DNA of 64,000 nucleotides from Fomitopsis serialis. Taxonomy: Eukaryota; Basidiomycota; Agaricomycetes; Polyporales; Fomitopsidaceae. Shown here piece by piece: positions 1-10,939 of the stretch. The translations under genes and the position numbers were made by a program. How positions within the stretch are numbered: the first letter of the stretch is position 1; each line of letters starts with the position of its first letter. Location: positions 172,934 to 236,933 of the forward strand of contig NW_025955020.1 in NCBI RefSeq assembly GCF_022376445.1, given 5' to 3'. Below the pieces are notes generated by a model. It saw nothing but the letters and a program-made list of their open reading frames with translations. It was not told the origin of the DNA and made no database searches.

Positions 1-11
1 CAGTGACTTAC

Positions 12-178
12 ATTTCCAAGTGGATCAAGGCCGCCGCGCGATTGGCATATAGGATCGCATTCTGATCATCGTGCGAGATGGCCTGCCCATACTTGAGCCA
101 CGCAGAATAGTATTCGCCACTTGCGAACAGTGAATTGCCTTCATCTTTTAGCTGAAGCGCAGGCGCGGAATCAGCCAT
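12..178 (-). CDS. TPR-domain protein A, left copy (first exon only, partial)
   Basis: First exon of a TPR protein read leftwards from an ATG at 176-178 to a GTAAGT donor at 6-11. The rest lies outside the window. The 55 or so visible residues form the first TPR helix pair, with the EGNSLFASGEY and LYANRAAA motifs typical of Sti1/Hop-like TPR arrays, which usually bind C-terminal tails of chaperones. It is nearly identical to the first exon of the gene at 16028 on the other strand and is the outer member of the left arm of the inverted duplication. Whether the off-window remainder is intact is unknown. Function beyond a protein-binding TPR fold is not inferred. Confidence 0.75.
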
Positions 179-861
179 GGCGATGTGCAGTACAGGCGGC
201 CGCGGTAGAGCAGATGGCTGTATGCAGCTACTCAGGCTAGTGCCTGCGAGCCTGAGGCTATCAAGACCGATATCGTCAGTTTGGGCAGAGATACTGAAGC
301 AAATAAATGCAAATACCATAAGGTTCTTCGCTCCCAGGGATGAGCGGAATCACACTCTTGGGGTGATTCGGGCCTGGTCGAGAAGTTCTTCAGTAAGTTC
401 ACGGTATGCCAGAAGCAGCCTGAGTGACGCATGTGACGATCCCATCGCGACAGTCGTCCATTGATATCTGCCGCATTTGTGAGTAGCACATACATGTTAT
501 CTATCGTTAAGAGAGCAGAGCGAAGGTTTATGGGCATGCCCTTGCAGTACGAAGCAATAATTTGCATTGAAACAGCGCGCTCTATGCCACTTATACAGTT
601 GCCCGATTGGTCTGTGCGCCGCAGAGGCGCCTATATTGCTTCCATCCTCGCTCAAGCGCTCATGAGCGATCCCACAGCTTATCAGAAACATGGCGTCAGT
701 TCATCAAATCGTATTGCAGCGTGTGATCAGGAATGTATGTTTTGCAACACGGTCACTAGTAAATTGTGCACAAGTATCAGCCTCGATGCACGACGACCAC
801 TGATACGACCTGGACTCACCGAGACTACAACTCAAATCGCAACACTTCGGGGCCACAGCGT
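179..861. other. Spacer between TPR genes A and B (left arm)
   Basis: No gene supported. It pairs with 15290-16027 in the right arm, with blocks of clear similarity (for example the stretch near 420-470) mixed with diverged sequence. It should hold the promoter of TPR A and the 3' UTR of TPR B. The small open frames here are not conserved in frame between the two arms. Confidence 0.6.
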
Positions 862-3105
862 TCACGAGGACATTGCATAGTCTGGAACTTGAAGCATATC
901 ATCCTCCAAGGTGATTTTGCCGTCCGCCAGATCCTTCTCTATCTGTCGCTCTAGCTTCAGAACCTCTTCCAAACCGTTGTCTCCACCTTGTGTCGCGGCC
1001 TGCGAGAATTCCCAAACCCTCTTGGTATAGGGCAAAGCCACGCGAATTTGTTCCGTCACACGCAGAACAGACTTGAATGGACAGCCGCACATCCGTAGCA
1101 TGTTGAACGCAACATGTAGGAACCCTTGCATACAGTGCAGATCAGCCACGGTACATGGGATAGGCAGTGTCAGTGTACAACGTACATACACGCTTCTCTT
1201 CGTCCTGTGGAAACAGTGTGGCTGCTTCCTCGTAAGCCCGAGACGCCTCGAGATAGTGCTTCCTCGCTGCCCCATGCTTGTCTTGCTTTGAGCATCGACT
1301 AGCCATCTTCTGATGGTAGAACCCGACCATGCTATACTCGGAACCGAGTCAGCTCGCGATACTGAGGGAGGTGTACAACAGCTTACGTGAGTGCGTGACC
1401 CCTCAAATACATGCCAAAAGCCGATACAAAGCCAGGTCCACGTTCTCTGTCAATAAGCACTACTGCCTCGGGCTTTGGTATCTCGCGAACCATACTCTGT
1501 GCCTCTTCATACAAGGCCTGCAGAGCGGCTTCGGGATGGGGCGGATCTCGACAATCCTGAGGGGCAAGGCGCGCGTCAGACAATAAAGACATGCGGCACG
1601 GATCACTCATGCACGCACAGCTACTAGTGCCTCTAGTCTCAATCCGCGGACAGCCTCACGAAGTAGTCTTCGAAGATATCTCCTCTGTCTCGCGCTGAAG
1701 CATTCCTCCACGACGCCGTCCGTCCCCAATTGAGCAATTCCAACGTTGCGTTGAAGTGCTGGAGGGCTACTTGCGTATTCATGTTCGTATTGCTGGCGAT
1801 GAACCCCTGCATAATCCATATACTGGAGCGACGAGAAATGAATGGCAGTCAGAACAGTGTCTCTAAGTTTGTGTCATACCGGACAGTGACATCAACGGCA
1901 TTACGAGCGGCCTCCCAGCCTTCTTGCTGTTGCCGCTTCACTGCCTCTGCTTGTATCCTTTCCACAGAGAAGCTGGGCCATGCGCCTGTTTTCATCGCTT
2001 CTAACTTCGCTGTGTGGTGCGCACTGTCAGATCCGACAGCCCCGACATTGAGTGCAACATACCTTGTTTATTGTACATCTCCAACCATTGCGGTCCTTCT
2101 ATGCGAAAGATCCGCACATCAGTGAGAATCGCGTCCGTGAGACTGGCCAAAACCTGAACCCTGTCAGCCAATGCGGATGACATAGAATCGGGGAGGCTCA
2201 CGCCATCGCACCCGCCCCATTGTAGTCCGGCGGGGGTCATACGCGTCTTCATTTGCGTCATGCCATGATTACCTCTGTCCCACAGCTGACGGAACGCTCT
2301 GAGCCCAACGACCTTTCTGCGCATCTCACGCTGCGACGTACCTTGACAGCACGCAGAAAACCCAGGCCTTCGTACCGAGCTGGATCAGCACTCGCACCAT
2401 AGACTGCAGACATTGCTCACGCTACTGTCAGCATTCTTGGGGTAACCAGCCTGCAATTCGTCTTCCATCGCTGCGACACGATCCCACGGCCACTTGCCTT
2501 TCATAGAATCGCCGTCGACAAGTATGCCGGTAGCTTTAGCCAATTTGGTGAGCGCATCTTTCTCACCGGCTTCGCACTGCTCCTTCTGTTTCAATTCTGC
2601 GGCGGTGAGATCCCGTTGAGGCAAGGCGGCCAATGCCCTCCTCCAGCATATCGCGCTCTTCTCGTACTCTTGTAGCCCTTTCCATACGAGACTATGATCA
2701 GAGGAGACACGGTATCAGAGAAACGGAGACGCACATCGCATGCAGCGGCCAAACGTCCCCAGCCTTTCGCGTACCCCGGATCCAGCTCTACAGCCTGGAC
2801 AAACAGGCGACTCCAGTCAGTGTGGCTCATTCGTCGGGAGGTGCACTGTGACCTTCTCAGCGTCGACTTTGGCTTCATCGAACTGCGCGCACGAGTCAGA
2901 CACACCATGAACAGTGGTACAGCGGGCGTAGTACTTACTTGCGCAAATGCAACGAGCAAGCCGCGCGATTGGCATACAGGATCGCACTTTGGTCGTCATG
3001 CTGAAGGGCCTCTGCGTACTTCGCGGACGCAGTGGTATACTCGCCTTGACCAAACAGTGTGTTCCCCTCGGCTTTCAGTTCTTGCGCTCGTGCAGCATTA
3101 GACAT
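862..3105 (-). CDS. TPR-domain protein B, left copy
   Basis: Multi-exon gene from ATG 3103-3105 to TGA at 862-864. The N-terminal 100 or so residues form about three TPR motifs (EGNTLFGQGEY, LYANRAACSLHL, AVELDPGYAKGWGRLAAACD), the arrangement of Sti1/Hop- or SGT-like co-chaperone TPRs. After it comes a longer helical region of no recognised family that contains further TPR-like pieces (EALYEEAQSM, YLEASRAYEEAA). It ends with a charged segment, IEKDLADGKITLED. Exons were placed by GT-AG signals and by comparison with the copy at 13055. One base is missing relative to that copy near 2675, at the start of the exon encoding EYEKSA. This shifts frame unless a downstream AG is used as acceptor, at the cost of about four residues, so the copy may be weakened or broken. 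Confidence 0.75.
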
Positions 3106-4021
3106 TATTGACGTGAACTTGCAGTGCTACAGGTCGAGGTTCAAGCTCAAGTTCAGGGAAATTCGGTTGAGGATCCGCGTGTGTTCAACGAAAGAGCTGA
3201 ATGATACGCGAAGCGTGATGATACGGCACGAGGCCGGATAATGCAAGCCATGGTCGGCTACGAACTGGTTACGTTCAGCGCCGTCGCACTGAGTCACGTA
3301 GCGCATCAAGGATTCATTGTCGCAGCTCACAATTGTCCACATACCTCCTTGTACCTCGCCACGACACTCCAATCATTACCGTCTGTTGAATCCGAGACGC
3401 TGTGCAAGGACAAGGGTGCTCGATTCAGAATACTTGTGCATCGACAGGTTTCGTACTGTTGCCACTGAGTTGGACGCGTTTGTGGCGCCGCTGTCGCCGT
3501 CGGACGCTGGAAGCGCCGGAGATCGCCGATGGCGGGTTCTACAGGAGTTGCCTGATTTGGAATAGTAGCACGCATTGACTGGATGTATCACGAAGGGTGG
3601 CTCTCCTCGACTCCCTTCCCTCCAGCGCTCCGTTCGACGTTGGCTCGCGCGATAAGGATTGAGTACAGCGTCATGGCTTCGGGTGAGCGCGTTCAATTCT
3701 CTCAGTTGACCTCGAGGACCGTGGGCTGACTCGGTCCGCCTAAGCTGTGGGCCCGGTCCCCTGAGGCTGGTGCGGATGCCGGGACAAGGCGGGCAGCACG
3801 AAAATCGAGAGCCAGGCTCGAGCACCAAACGCCCGGATTTCGATACACACGCGCGACGATTGGAGAGTTGGAGCCCGGCGAGGATTGGGACCGCCGTGGG
3901 ACACCTGGACTCCGCAGATTTTGCCAGCCGCGGTAGCCTGACGTATTTGTCCGTCTGACCTCCTTTATATACGTCTCGCCTTCGGACGGGCGCGAGTTCT
4001 TTTCCTACCAGCCGTAACGCC
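3106..4021. other. Divergent intergenic region, TPR B / ammonium transporter
   Basis: No gene supported. Positions 3106-3525 belong to the inverted repeat. From there to 4021 is the upstream region of the ammonium transporter. A 215-codon open frame on the minus strand (3376-4023) runs across both halves and has no recognisable domain, so it is treated as chance. Confidence 0.6.
3964..3971 (+). promoter_or_regulatory. TATA box of the ammonium transporter
   Basis: TTTATATA lies about 50 nt before the ATG at 4022, leaving a short leader. No GATA cluster was scored, so nitrogen regulation is not claimed. Confidence 0.5.
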
Positions 4022-6174
4022 ATGCCCGCCGTAGTCGACGCTGCCGTTCCCGAGGACGTGCAGGAGAGCCTCGCGTCCCATTTGGACGGGGCGATCTACT
4101 CGGACGTGAGTTATTTCTCGTGGTCTTGCGAATTTGTCGTGTTGATGTGCTCTCGTAGGTGCCTCCAGCTCGTAAGTACGCGGTGGAGCCATGTCGCTGG
4201 CCCACCTTCATTTACTTAGCGGGATCAATCTCAATGGCGAAATTGCAGGTTCGATGGCGGGGACATAGCGTTCATTGCAGTGGCTGGCATCCTCGTATTC
4301 TTCATGGTACCTGGGCTGGGTAGGTGCAAATTTGCAGGTCGCGCGGCTCGCGTAACTATCCTGATCTTGTGACTTAGCCTTTCTGTATTCGGGGCTGGCC
4401 AGGCGGAAGAGTGCTCTCACTCTGGTGTGGGCAGTAGCGGCGAGCAATGCCGTCGTGATCTTCCAGTGGTGGTTCTGGGGCTACTCGCTAGCGTTCTCGC
4501 CGACTGCGACGAACGGTTTCATCGGCAACCTGCGGAGCTTCGCCCTTCGGAAGGTCTTGGACGACCCCAGTCCCGGCTCGCCGCTCATCCCGGAGCTGCT
4601 GTACAGTTTCTACCAGATGGAGTTCGCGTGTGTCACGGTTGGCATCCTCATGGGTGCACTCGTGGACCGTGGCCGCGTGATGCCTGCCATGATCTTCACG
4701 TTCGTCTGGGTGACTCTCGTGTACTGTCCGCTCGCCTGCTGGGCCTGGAATCCGAATGGCTGGGGATATACTTGGGGTGTTCTCGACTACGCCGGTATGT
4801 AACTTGCCGTACGGTTCTCTTCCTATCGGCGCTCATGACTGGACCCTACGCCACGCAGGTGGAGGTCCCGTCGAGATCGGTAGCGGTGTCTCCGGGATCG
4901 CCTACGCGTGGGTGCTCGGCCGGCGGAGCGAGCGCGAGCTGCTCAACTTCCGGCCGCACAATGTCTCGTTCGTCTATCTCGGCACGGCGATGCTCTGGTT
5001 CGGTTGGCTGGGCTTCAACGGCGGCAGCGCGTTCGGCGCGAACCTTCGCGCCATTCTTGCGATTTGGAACTCGATGCTCGCGGCGGCGATGGCTGGCATT
5101 GTCTGGTGCGCGCTGGATTTCCGTCTTGAGCGCAAGTTTACGATGGTCGGCTTTTGCTCTGGGACGATTGCGGGTCTGGTCGCTGCTACCCCGGCCTCGG
5201 GGTACATTCCGCAGTGGGCTGCCTTTGTGATGGGTATTGTTGTCGGTGCTGTAGCCAACTATGCCACGAAGAGTACGTTCTCGTTTCGATCGCGGCGGTG
5301 TCCCATCGTGTTCATTTTATCTGGCAGTCAAATTCCTTCTCCGCATCGACGATGCCCTTGGTTCGTATTCACTCTGCCTTCATGATGTCGTGCACTGAAA
5401 AGATCAATGATAGATCTCTATGCTGAGCATGCCATTGGCGGTGTCGTCGGTCTCATTTTCAACGCTCTTTTCGCCGACAGCGCGCTCATCGCGCTCGACG
5501 GCGTCAACACGTCTGTTCCGGGAGGGTGGATCGAGGGCAACTGGAAGCAGCTCTACATCCAGGTCGCCTACATCTTCGCAACATGCGGCTACGCCTTCGT
5601 CGTGACCGCTCTCATCGCCAAGGCCATCGATGTTATCCCTGGTCTGGCCCTGCGCACGAACCCAGAGATGGAGGCGATTGGTATGGATGACGCCCAGGTG
5701 CGCTTCCTTGTTCTTCTTCCCCGGCAGCTGATGCATGCGAGTGGTACTCACGCGACTACCCCGTGGCAGATTGGTGAGTTCGCGACGGACTACATCGAAG
5801 TTCGCCGGCACTACTCGGACTGGACGCCGTCGGCCAACGGAAAGGGTTCTGACACGAAGGTGTCTGAGACGGACTCTCGCACGCCACTCGCTGCGGGCGA
5901 CCGGCATGGGCGACCGGATCTATCTGCCGAGGGGCCTAAGGAGGGCGGGAGGAGCCATACACCATCGAGAGAACGGAGTCTGGAGAGGGGTGTGGATGCC
6001 CTGCGCTGGGGCCGAAAGAGCTCTGACGAGGGACGGGCGCACTTCACAGCGGGCGACCGACATGGGTCGACTGAGCTGGCACCCCGGAGTAGGAGTCGAG
6101 GAAGGGCTGGCACGAAACCTGACCTCGAACCAATCACCGAGAAGGAGAATGGGGCGCCAGAGAAGCATGAATGA
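4022..6174 (+). CDS. Ammonium transporter (AMT/MEP/Rh family)
   Basis: Eight exons: 4022-4105, 4159-4175, 4249-4319, 4378-4794, 4859-5272, 5328-5360, 5414-5697 and 5770-6174, all joined in frame. Family landmarks occur in order: FDGGDIAF, FLYSGLARRKSAL, FQWWFWGYSLAF, a periplasmic-type loop before FYQMEFA, the ammonium transporter signature region around DYAGGGPVEIGSG, WFGWLGFNGGSA, and RIDDALDLYAEHAIGG. About 11 membrane helices are expected; such proteins are plasma-membrane trimers that import ammonium. The usual pore histidines are represented by the H of NFRPHNVS and of AEHAIGG, the latter being the conserved second one. The last exon encodes a long basic, Ser/Arg-rich cytoplasmic tail with a twice-repeated AGDRHG motif. 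Exon 2 (17 nt) and exon 6 (33 nt) are tiny. Divergent from TPR B. Confidence 0.95.
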
Positions 6175-6710
6175 ATGGGTGGTGTCACGAATATCACGAC
6201 GACGAAGGCCTGCACGGATGTTAGATCTTCTTCGAGTCCCTTCGGCGTGCCTGCCGCGTCGAGCACAGCGTTTGTAAAAGTACTCAACATAACATTGTCT
6301 AACATCTGCATACAGTACGCCGTTTTGTATCGTAACCTATGGGTCAGCCTAGATGCCGATACCTGTACTAGGCTCCGTCGATTTTTTGCATTAATATTGC
6401 TGTCAACTTGCATGGCTCAGACCACTCCTACCCGGGCTGTCGAGTTGTCAGTACTATTAGTACTAGTAGTGGTAGTACTTGTGCGCTTGTACGTGGCGTC
6501 CCACAGCTGACCTCTTGACAGAAAGAGGGGGCGATGTCGACACGCCAGGCGGCTGTTGTGGGCGCAACATACGACGTCATCGTGATAAGTACAGGCATGG
6601 CCGCGATGAGCGTGACTGGAAAGCTGGCTCGCCCTGCCGCTGCCATGTTCGTCCGCCTTCGTGCTATCGCCCACCATCTCGCCCCCTCCTACAGCCTAGC
6701 CCACGCAAGA
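6175..6710. other. Intergenic, ammonium transporter to dienelactone hydrolase
   Basis: Holds the 3' end of the transporter and the presumed promoter of the hydrolase. A start at 6534 in frame with the hydrolase would add about 59 residues with no family match, so it is treated as leader. A run of short TAGTAC/TAGTAG units is seen at 6450-6475. Confidence 0.5.
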
Positions 6711-8392
6711 ATGTCCACCGTCGTCCACAACGACAACGCTGCCTGCTGCAGCATCCCGCCAGTCAAGTCCGACTACACGCCCAAGGGCTCCTTCAAGGCC
6801 TACGCCGGATTCAACAAGGTATGAATCGTCGCCCCGAGCATCGAGCGATCTACCTCCGCAGGAAGTCGAGCCGTGTTTCCCACCCGGAATGCCCAAACGC
6901 GTGCATATAACTCCCTTGAACGCGTGTAGGCGTTCTGGGTGGCGCGTCGACGCAGCAGCAGGCCGGTCCTCGGACGTCTGCATTATGTCAACTTTTAAGT
7001 GACGGGACCAAGCCTTGAATGCGGCCCCGAAGCTTACCATAGACGTTGAACGTGAACGCGTGAACGCTCGCCCCGGGACACAACCGGGACACAATCGGTG
7101 AGCTGCCGGTACTATGAGCGGCGCATCTACCGGACTACCTCGACCGGTGGTGTGTTCGGTGACTCTTGACCTCGCATGCGGAATCAAGTTTGATCGTTAG
7201 CTGCAGTCTCGTCTATTCTGAGCAGGGTGGACAAGCTTCCACCCGATAGACAGTGTATGCGCTTTCTTTAACTCCGCAAGGACCGTTTCCGTCGACACAA
7301 TCACTCTGAACATCACATTGGCTGCACATTCCATACACACGCTTAGTGACACTGGGACAAGCACTCAAACTACACCCACAGGTCTATGTCACCGGCCAGC
7401 CACAGCCCAGCGGTAACGTCGCGCTGATCTGCGTTTACGACATCTTCGGGTAAGCCATTCCATCCGTTCTTCAACTCAAATACGCATTAAAACGACACCC
7501 CGCCGCACAGCTTCAAGCCCCAGACGCAGCAAGGCGCTGACATCCTTGCCGACAAGTTGAACGCGCACGTCATCATGCCCGACTTCTTCGAGCCCGCGGA
7601 CGCGTGGCCCGTCGACAAGTTCCCGCCGTCGACGGACGAGGAGAAGACGAAGCTCCAGCAGTTCTTTGGCGGGCCCGCGAACCCGCAGGCGAGCGTCGCG
7701 AAGCTGCTGAAGGCCGGCGAGGCGCTCAAGCAGGACGGCGCCAAGTTCGTCGGCGCATTCGGATTCTGCTGGGGCGAGTTGCGGACATGTGAGGTTGGAT
7801 GACGGTGAGCTGATGAAGAGGTATAGGTGGCAAGGTCACGATCCTGGCTGGTTCGGCTCCGTCGACAGCTCTGGATGCAGTCAGTGCTACGCACCCTGCG
7901 TAAGTGCGACAATTTGGATGCCGGGGCTCCAGTTTAACTGGAATCGCGTTCAGTATGCTCTCCTCCGCCGATGTGAACGAGCTCAGGGTCCCTCTTGGTC
8001 TCTATCCGAGTAACGATGAGCCTCAGGACGAGGTAAGACCTCAACCATGAGCAGCAATGACGCCAGAATAACCTCTGTTACGGGACGCAGTACAAGAAGA
8101 TCGTCGAAATCGTCTCCAAGAAGCCGTTCGCCGACAAGAACGACGACAAGTTCTATGATACGTAAGTCAAGCATTTATACACGGAGGCAACCGAGAGACT
8201 GACCGTATATACCCAGTTTCCATGGGTTTGCCGCTGCTCGGGCTGACCTGACTGACTCCAAGCAGCAGCAGGAGTAAGCATTGAAGACCTGTCACATCCA
8301 CAACGTACTGACTACGCTTCATTAGCTTCCAGGACCTGTACGCGAGGCTTGTGGGATTCTTCGGCAAGGCGAGCGGCACGCATGTGCACTGA
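6711..8392 (+). CDS. Dienelactone hydrolase family protein
   Basis: Eight exons: 6711-6818, 7382-7449, 7511-7773, 7827-7899, 7954-8032, 8091-8161, 8217-8273 and 8326-8392. The product of about 255 residues is an alpha/beta hydrolase of the dienelactone hydrolase (AIM2-like) group. Seen: an N-terminal SIPPVKSDYTPKG segment, the DIFGF loop, the nucleophile motif GFCWGGK (catalytic Cys), an acidic LYPSNDEPQD stretch where the triad Asp is expected, and FHGF, whose His would complete the triad. The end GTHVH is in frame with TGA. Substrate is not inferable: the family includes cyclic ester hydrolases and many uncharacterised members, usually cytosolic. The third intron begins with GC rather than GT, inside the nucleophile motif. 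The first intron is 563 nt, far longer than its neighbours, so an extra small exon there cannot be excluded. Confidence 0.9.
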
Positions 8393-8558
8393 GAAGAGAA
8401 TGCCGGATAGGATAGAAGCATGTAAGAATACAACTGGTGTACAACAGCCTACGAACCAACAGAGTGTTGCTGATCGATGGTCCCCGAACGGCGATGAATA
8501 GCTCCTTCACATACGTCCAAGTCGTTTCCCATAACGGACGGTACAACTACGATGCTCG

Positions 8559-10347
8559 TCATGCGTTGAATCCGGGTTCGAGAGCTGACGGCATCTTCCA
8601 CATCCAGAACGGCCCTGAAATCACGCGCGAAGTCAATTAATGCCCGCGAGCAGAAGAGAAACGGAGGGGTGCATACCGGCCGGATCCGCTGCGTCAGAAT
8701 GGCGTGAGACTGGTATGGCAGGGGGTGAGACCGCGCATACTCACCGTCCTCATGAAACGCACCCGTCCAGATGCCGCCGACACCGGCGGCGCTGCATATG
8801 TTACCGATCTGAAGGCCTTCCGCACTGCACGAGACGATAGCGATGAGCCGCCGAGCTTCCGTGCGACACAAGATAGACGGAGACACACCTCCACTGCGTA
8901 AGCCCATCATATTTGGTGACCTTGCCCGAGGCATCAGCATGAACGGAACGGAGCACGAACCGCAGCGGGTCCAGTCAGACTCACGAAGCTCCATCGGACA
9001 CTACCGTCGGCGAGCACGCGCACGGAGCCCTCTACGGCCGCGTCCGCGCTGTGCGCGCCGCGCGACAGGCCCTTGAAGAAGAGCGGCGGGTACCGCGCGG
9101 CGTGCGACGGCGGCTCGGAGGGCTCCGTGGACGACTCGGACGTGGATGGGTCGAGCACGTCGAGGTGCAGCTCGACCGGGCGGATCGCCTCTTGGTAGTC
9201 GTCATCGAAGAAGGTGCGTTCGCGGGGACCCGTGCCGGAGACGGAGAACTGCGGCGGGTGAGCGGAGACGGATGAATGGATGCGGAGACTTACGTTGAAG
9301 GCTGAAGCGAGCAGAGGCAGTTAGACACGCGAAGATAGCACACATGAATACGCACCGAATAGATCCCTGTCCGGGTGTGAGTGTCCGGGGCCGAGAGCAC
9401 CATAACACATTACTTACCGATAGTCCATGAAGCAGACGAAACGCCGCCACGTCCCAGCGACGCCGGCCCAGTCATGCGGCTTACGTTCGTGCGCGAAGGG
9501 CGCAGAGTACGCCTGCGTCGCACTAATCCCGGCGCGGGGCTTGTTGTAAATCTGCAGCGCGAGGCCCGGCAGCTCGTGCAGCTTCATCGCCACGACGTTT
9601 ACGATGTGTTGCATATGCACCCAGTTCGCGCGTAGCTCCCCTTTCTCGCCGCGCATAAATGGGCCCCAAAGCGTGTCCTCCTTGTACCGGCGGAGGTCGT
9701 ACACATAGCACCGGCTCGTCCGCCGCATCTCGTTCCGAGTCAACCGCAGTTGCGGGGTCTCGGCAGTCCTCGACTCGCCCGACTCGTATGTCAACGCGAG
9801 GTACGACATGAGCCGGCCGAGGAGCTGCTGCTCATGCAGGGGGAGAGACTCTTCATCGAAGGTGGCGGAGCGCAGGAGGGTATCGAGCCACTTCAGGTTC
9901 TCCGACTCGTCCGCACCCGGGCCATCGCTGACAGGAAGGGCGGTCTCTACCGCGGCCACAAGCGTCTCGAGTGCGCGGTGCAGGCGCGGACCAGTGGTAC
10001 CATTGCGCACGACCGCATCCGCGCTGACCCTACGCTGGAGCCCCGTCTTCCAATCGGGTTGCAAGGCCGGCTTCTGGGTGGTCAGCGGCGGGGGCGCCTT
10101 GCGAAGATCGTCGAAGGGCCTGCTCAGGAAGAGCTCACGCCAGAAGTACTGATCCTCCGACTGGTAGATGAGCCTGCGAACTGTGCGGCTTGTCAGTGCG
10201 AGATTCTGGAGATGATCGCAGGTGTGAGCGATCTGGTGCTCAGCGTATCTCGAGATCGCGACTCACGGCTGCATCGTAGACGTCGCAAAAGAGCAGGATG
10301 CGCTCAATGAGCTCGGAGGGGAGGGTGTCGAATGGTGCGGGAGGCAT
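8559..10347 (-). CDS. F-box protein with a C-terminal substrate-type domain
   Basis: Read from ATG 10345-10347. The first exon gives a typical F-box core (FDTLPSELIERILLFCD) and joins an exon beginning after the intron at about 10200-10265. A long middle exon (about 9415-10190) has no named domain but contains the WVHMQHIVNVVAMKLH stretch seen in this fungal family. Later exons read YPPLFFKG, a DGSVRWSF strand, then GLQIGNICSAAGVGGIWTGA and, in the last exon, GPFWMWK, ending at TGA 8559-8561. F-box proteins recruit targets to SCF ubiquitin ligases; the C-terminal part probably binds the target but is not a named fold I can assign. A TATATAT lies about 38 nt upstream of the ATG. Some internal splice sites are approximate. 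Confidence 0.85.
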
Positions 10348-10939
10348 GGGGATGGGAAAGACGGGGAGAAAGTGAGACCCAAGGTATATATGCCGACCAC
10401 TGGCATGCTCGTCGGAAGTCCGTGAGGGAAGCACGCTGTATGATGTCAGCATACCGAGTCTTACCAGTCAATGAAGCGTCATTGAACTTTGTTATCGGGA
10501 TTTCAGCGGCATTATACAGTGGTTGTTACGCCATAATAAACGGCCGGCATCTCGCCAACCCCTTCCGATAAGGGCACTGGCAACAGGGTATCCAAGTGAG
10601 CTAGACCGTTTACCGGGTGAGACCAACCAAGACAGCTTCATTCCCGTAGTGTTTCTCAGGTCGCGGAGAGAAAGACAGGTAACCGAGTGAAGAAATCGAT
10701 CCGACATTTGTTAGAAAGCTGGATCCAGGGTACCGGTACTTTCATTCGACTTTGGAGTGCCGGTGAGCGCGCAATGAGGGAAGCATTGCGTGCCAAACCT
10801 TACACCATGATGCTGTGACTTCCTTCTCTGCTCGTCTCGTGCCTCGCCTCAATGCGATGTTTGGTAAGAGGAAGCTCTCCAGTAACACCAATATGATACA
10901 TACTGAGTCCCTCAGACGTCAGTGCATGCTAAACAAAAC
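10348..10939. other. Intergenic, F-box gene to LENG1-like gene
   Basis: Promoter side of the F-box gene and 3' side of the LENG1-like gene, which share the minus strand. Nothing else recognised. Confidence 0.55.
10385..10391 (-). promoter_or_regulatory. TATA-like box of the F-box gene
   Basis: TATATAT about 40 nt upstream of the ATG at 10347. Symmetrical, so the strand is given by the gene. Confidence 0.35.

Larger units (their letters stand above)
1..3525. repeat. Left arm of an inverted segmental duplication
   Basis: Read on the minus strand, this stretch matches 12650 to about 16200 on the plus strand: same gene order (TPR B then TPR A), same exon layout, and matching upstream DNA out to about 3520. 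For example, the block at 3330-3420 pairs with 12720-12830. Divergence is visible everywhere, roughly one base in ten by eye, so the duplication is not recent. The arm continues off the left edge. Past 3525 the match fades, close to the point where the right arm meets a piece of DUF7702-like 3' end. Confidence 0.85.

Noticed and set aside
3376..4023. 215-codon open frame on the minus strand
   Set aside because: It lies across the ammonium transporter promoter and the inner end of the inverted repeat, is rich in Arg/Pro/Ser as expected of a chance frame in GC-rich DNA, and is not preserved in the other arm.
5811..6413. 200-codon minus-strand frame over the end of the ammonium transporter
   Set aside because: It overlaps the well-supported last exon antisense and has no domain or splice support.
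8449..8994. 181-codon minus-strand frame at the end of the first F-box gene
   Set aside because: It reads through introns. The spliced model with GIWTGA and GPFWMWK explains the conserved parts, and the remainder is out of frame with them.
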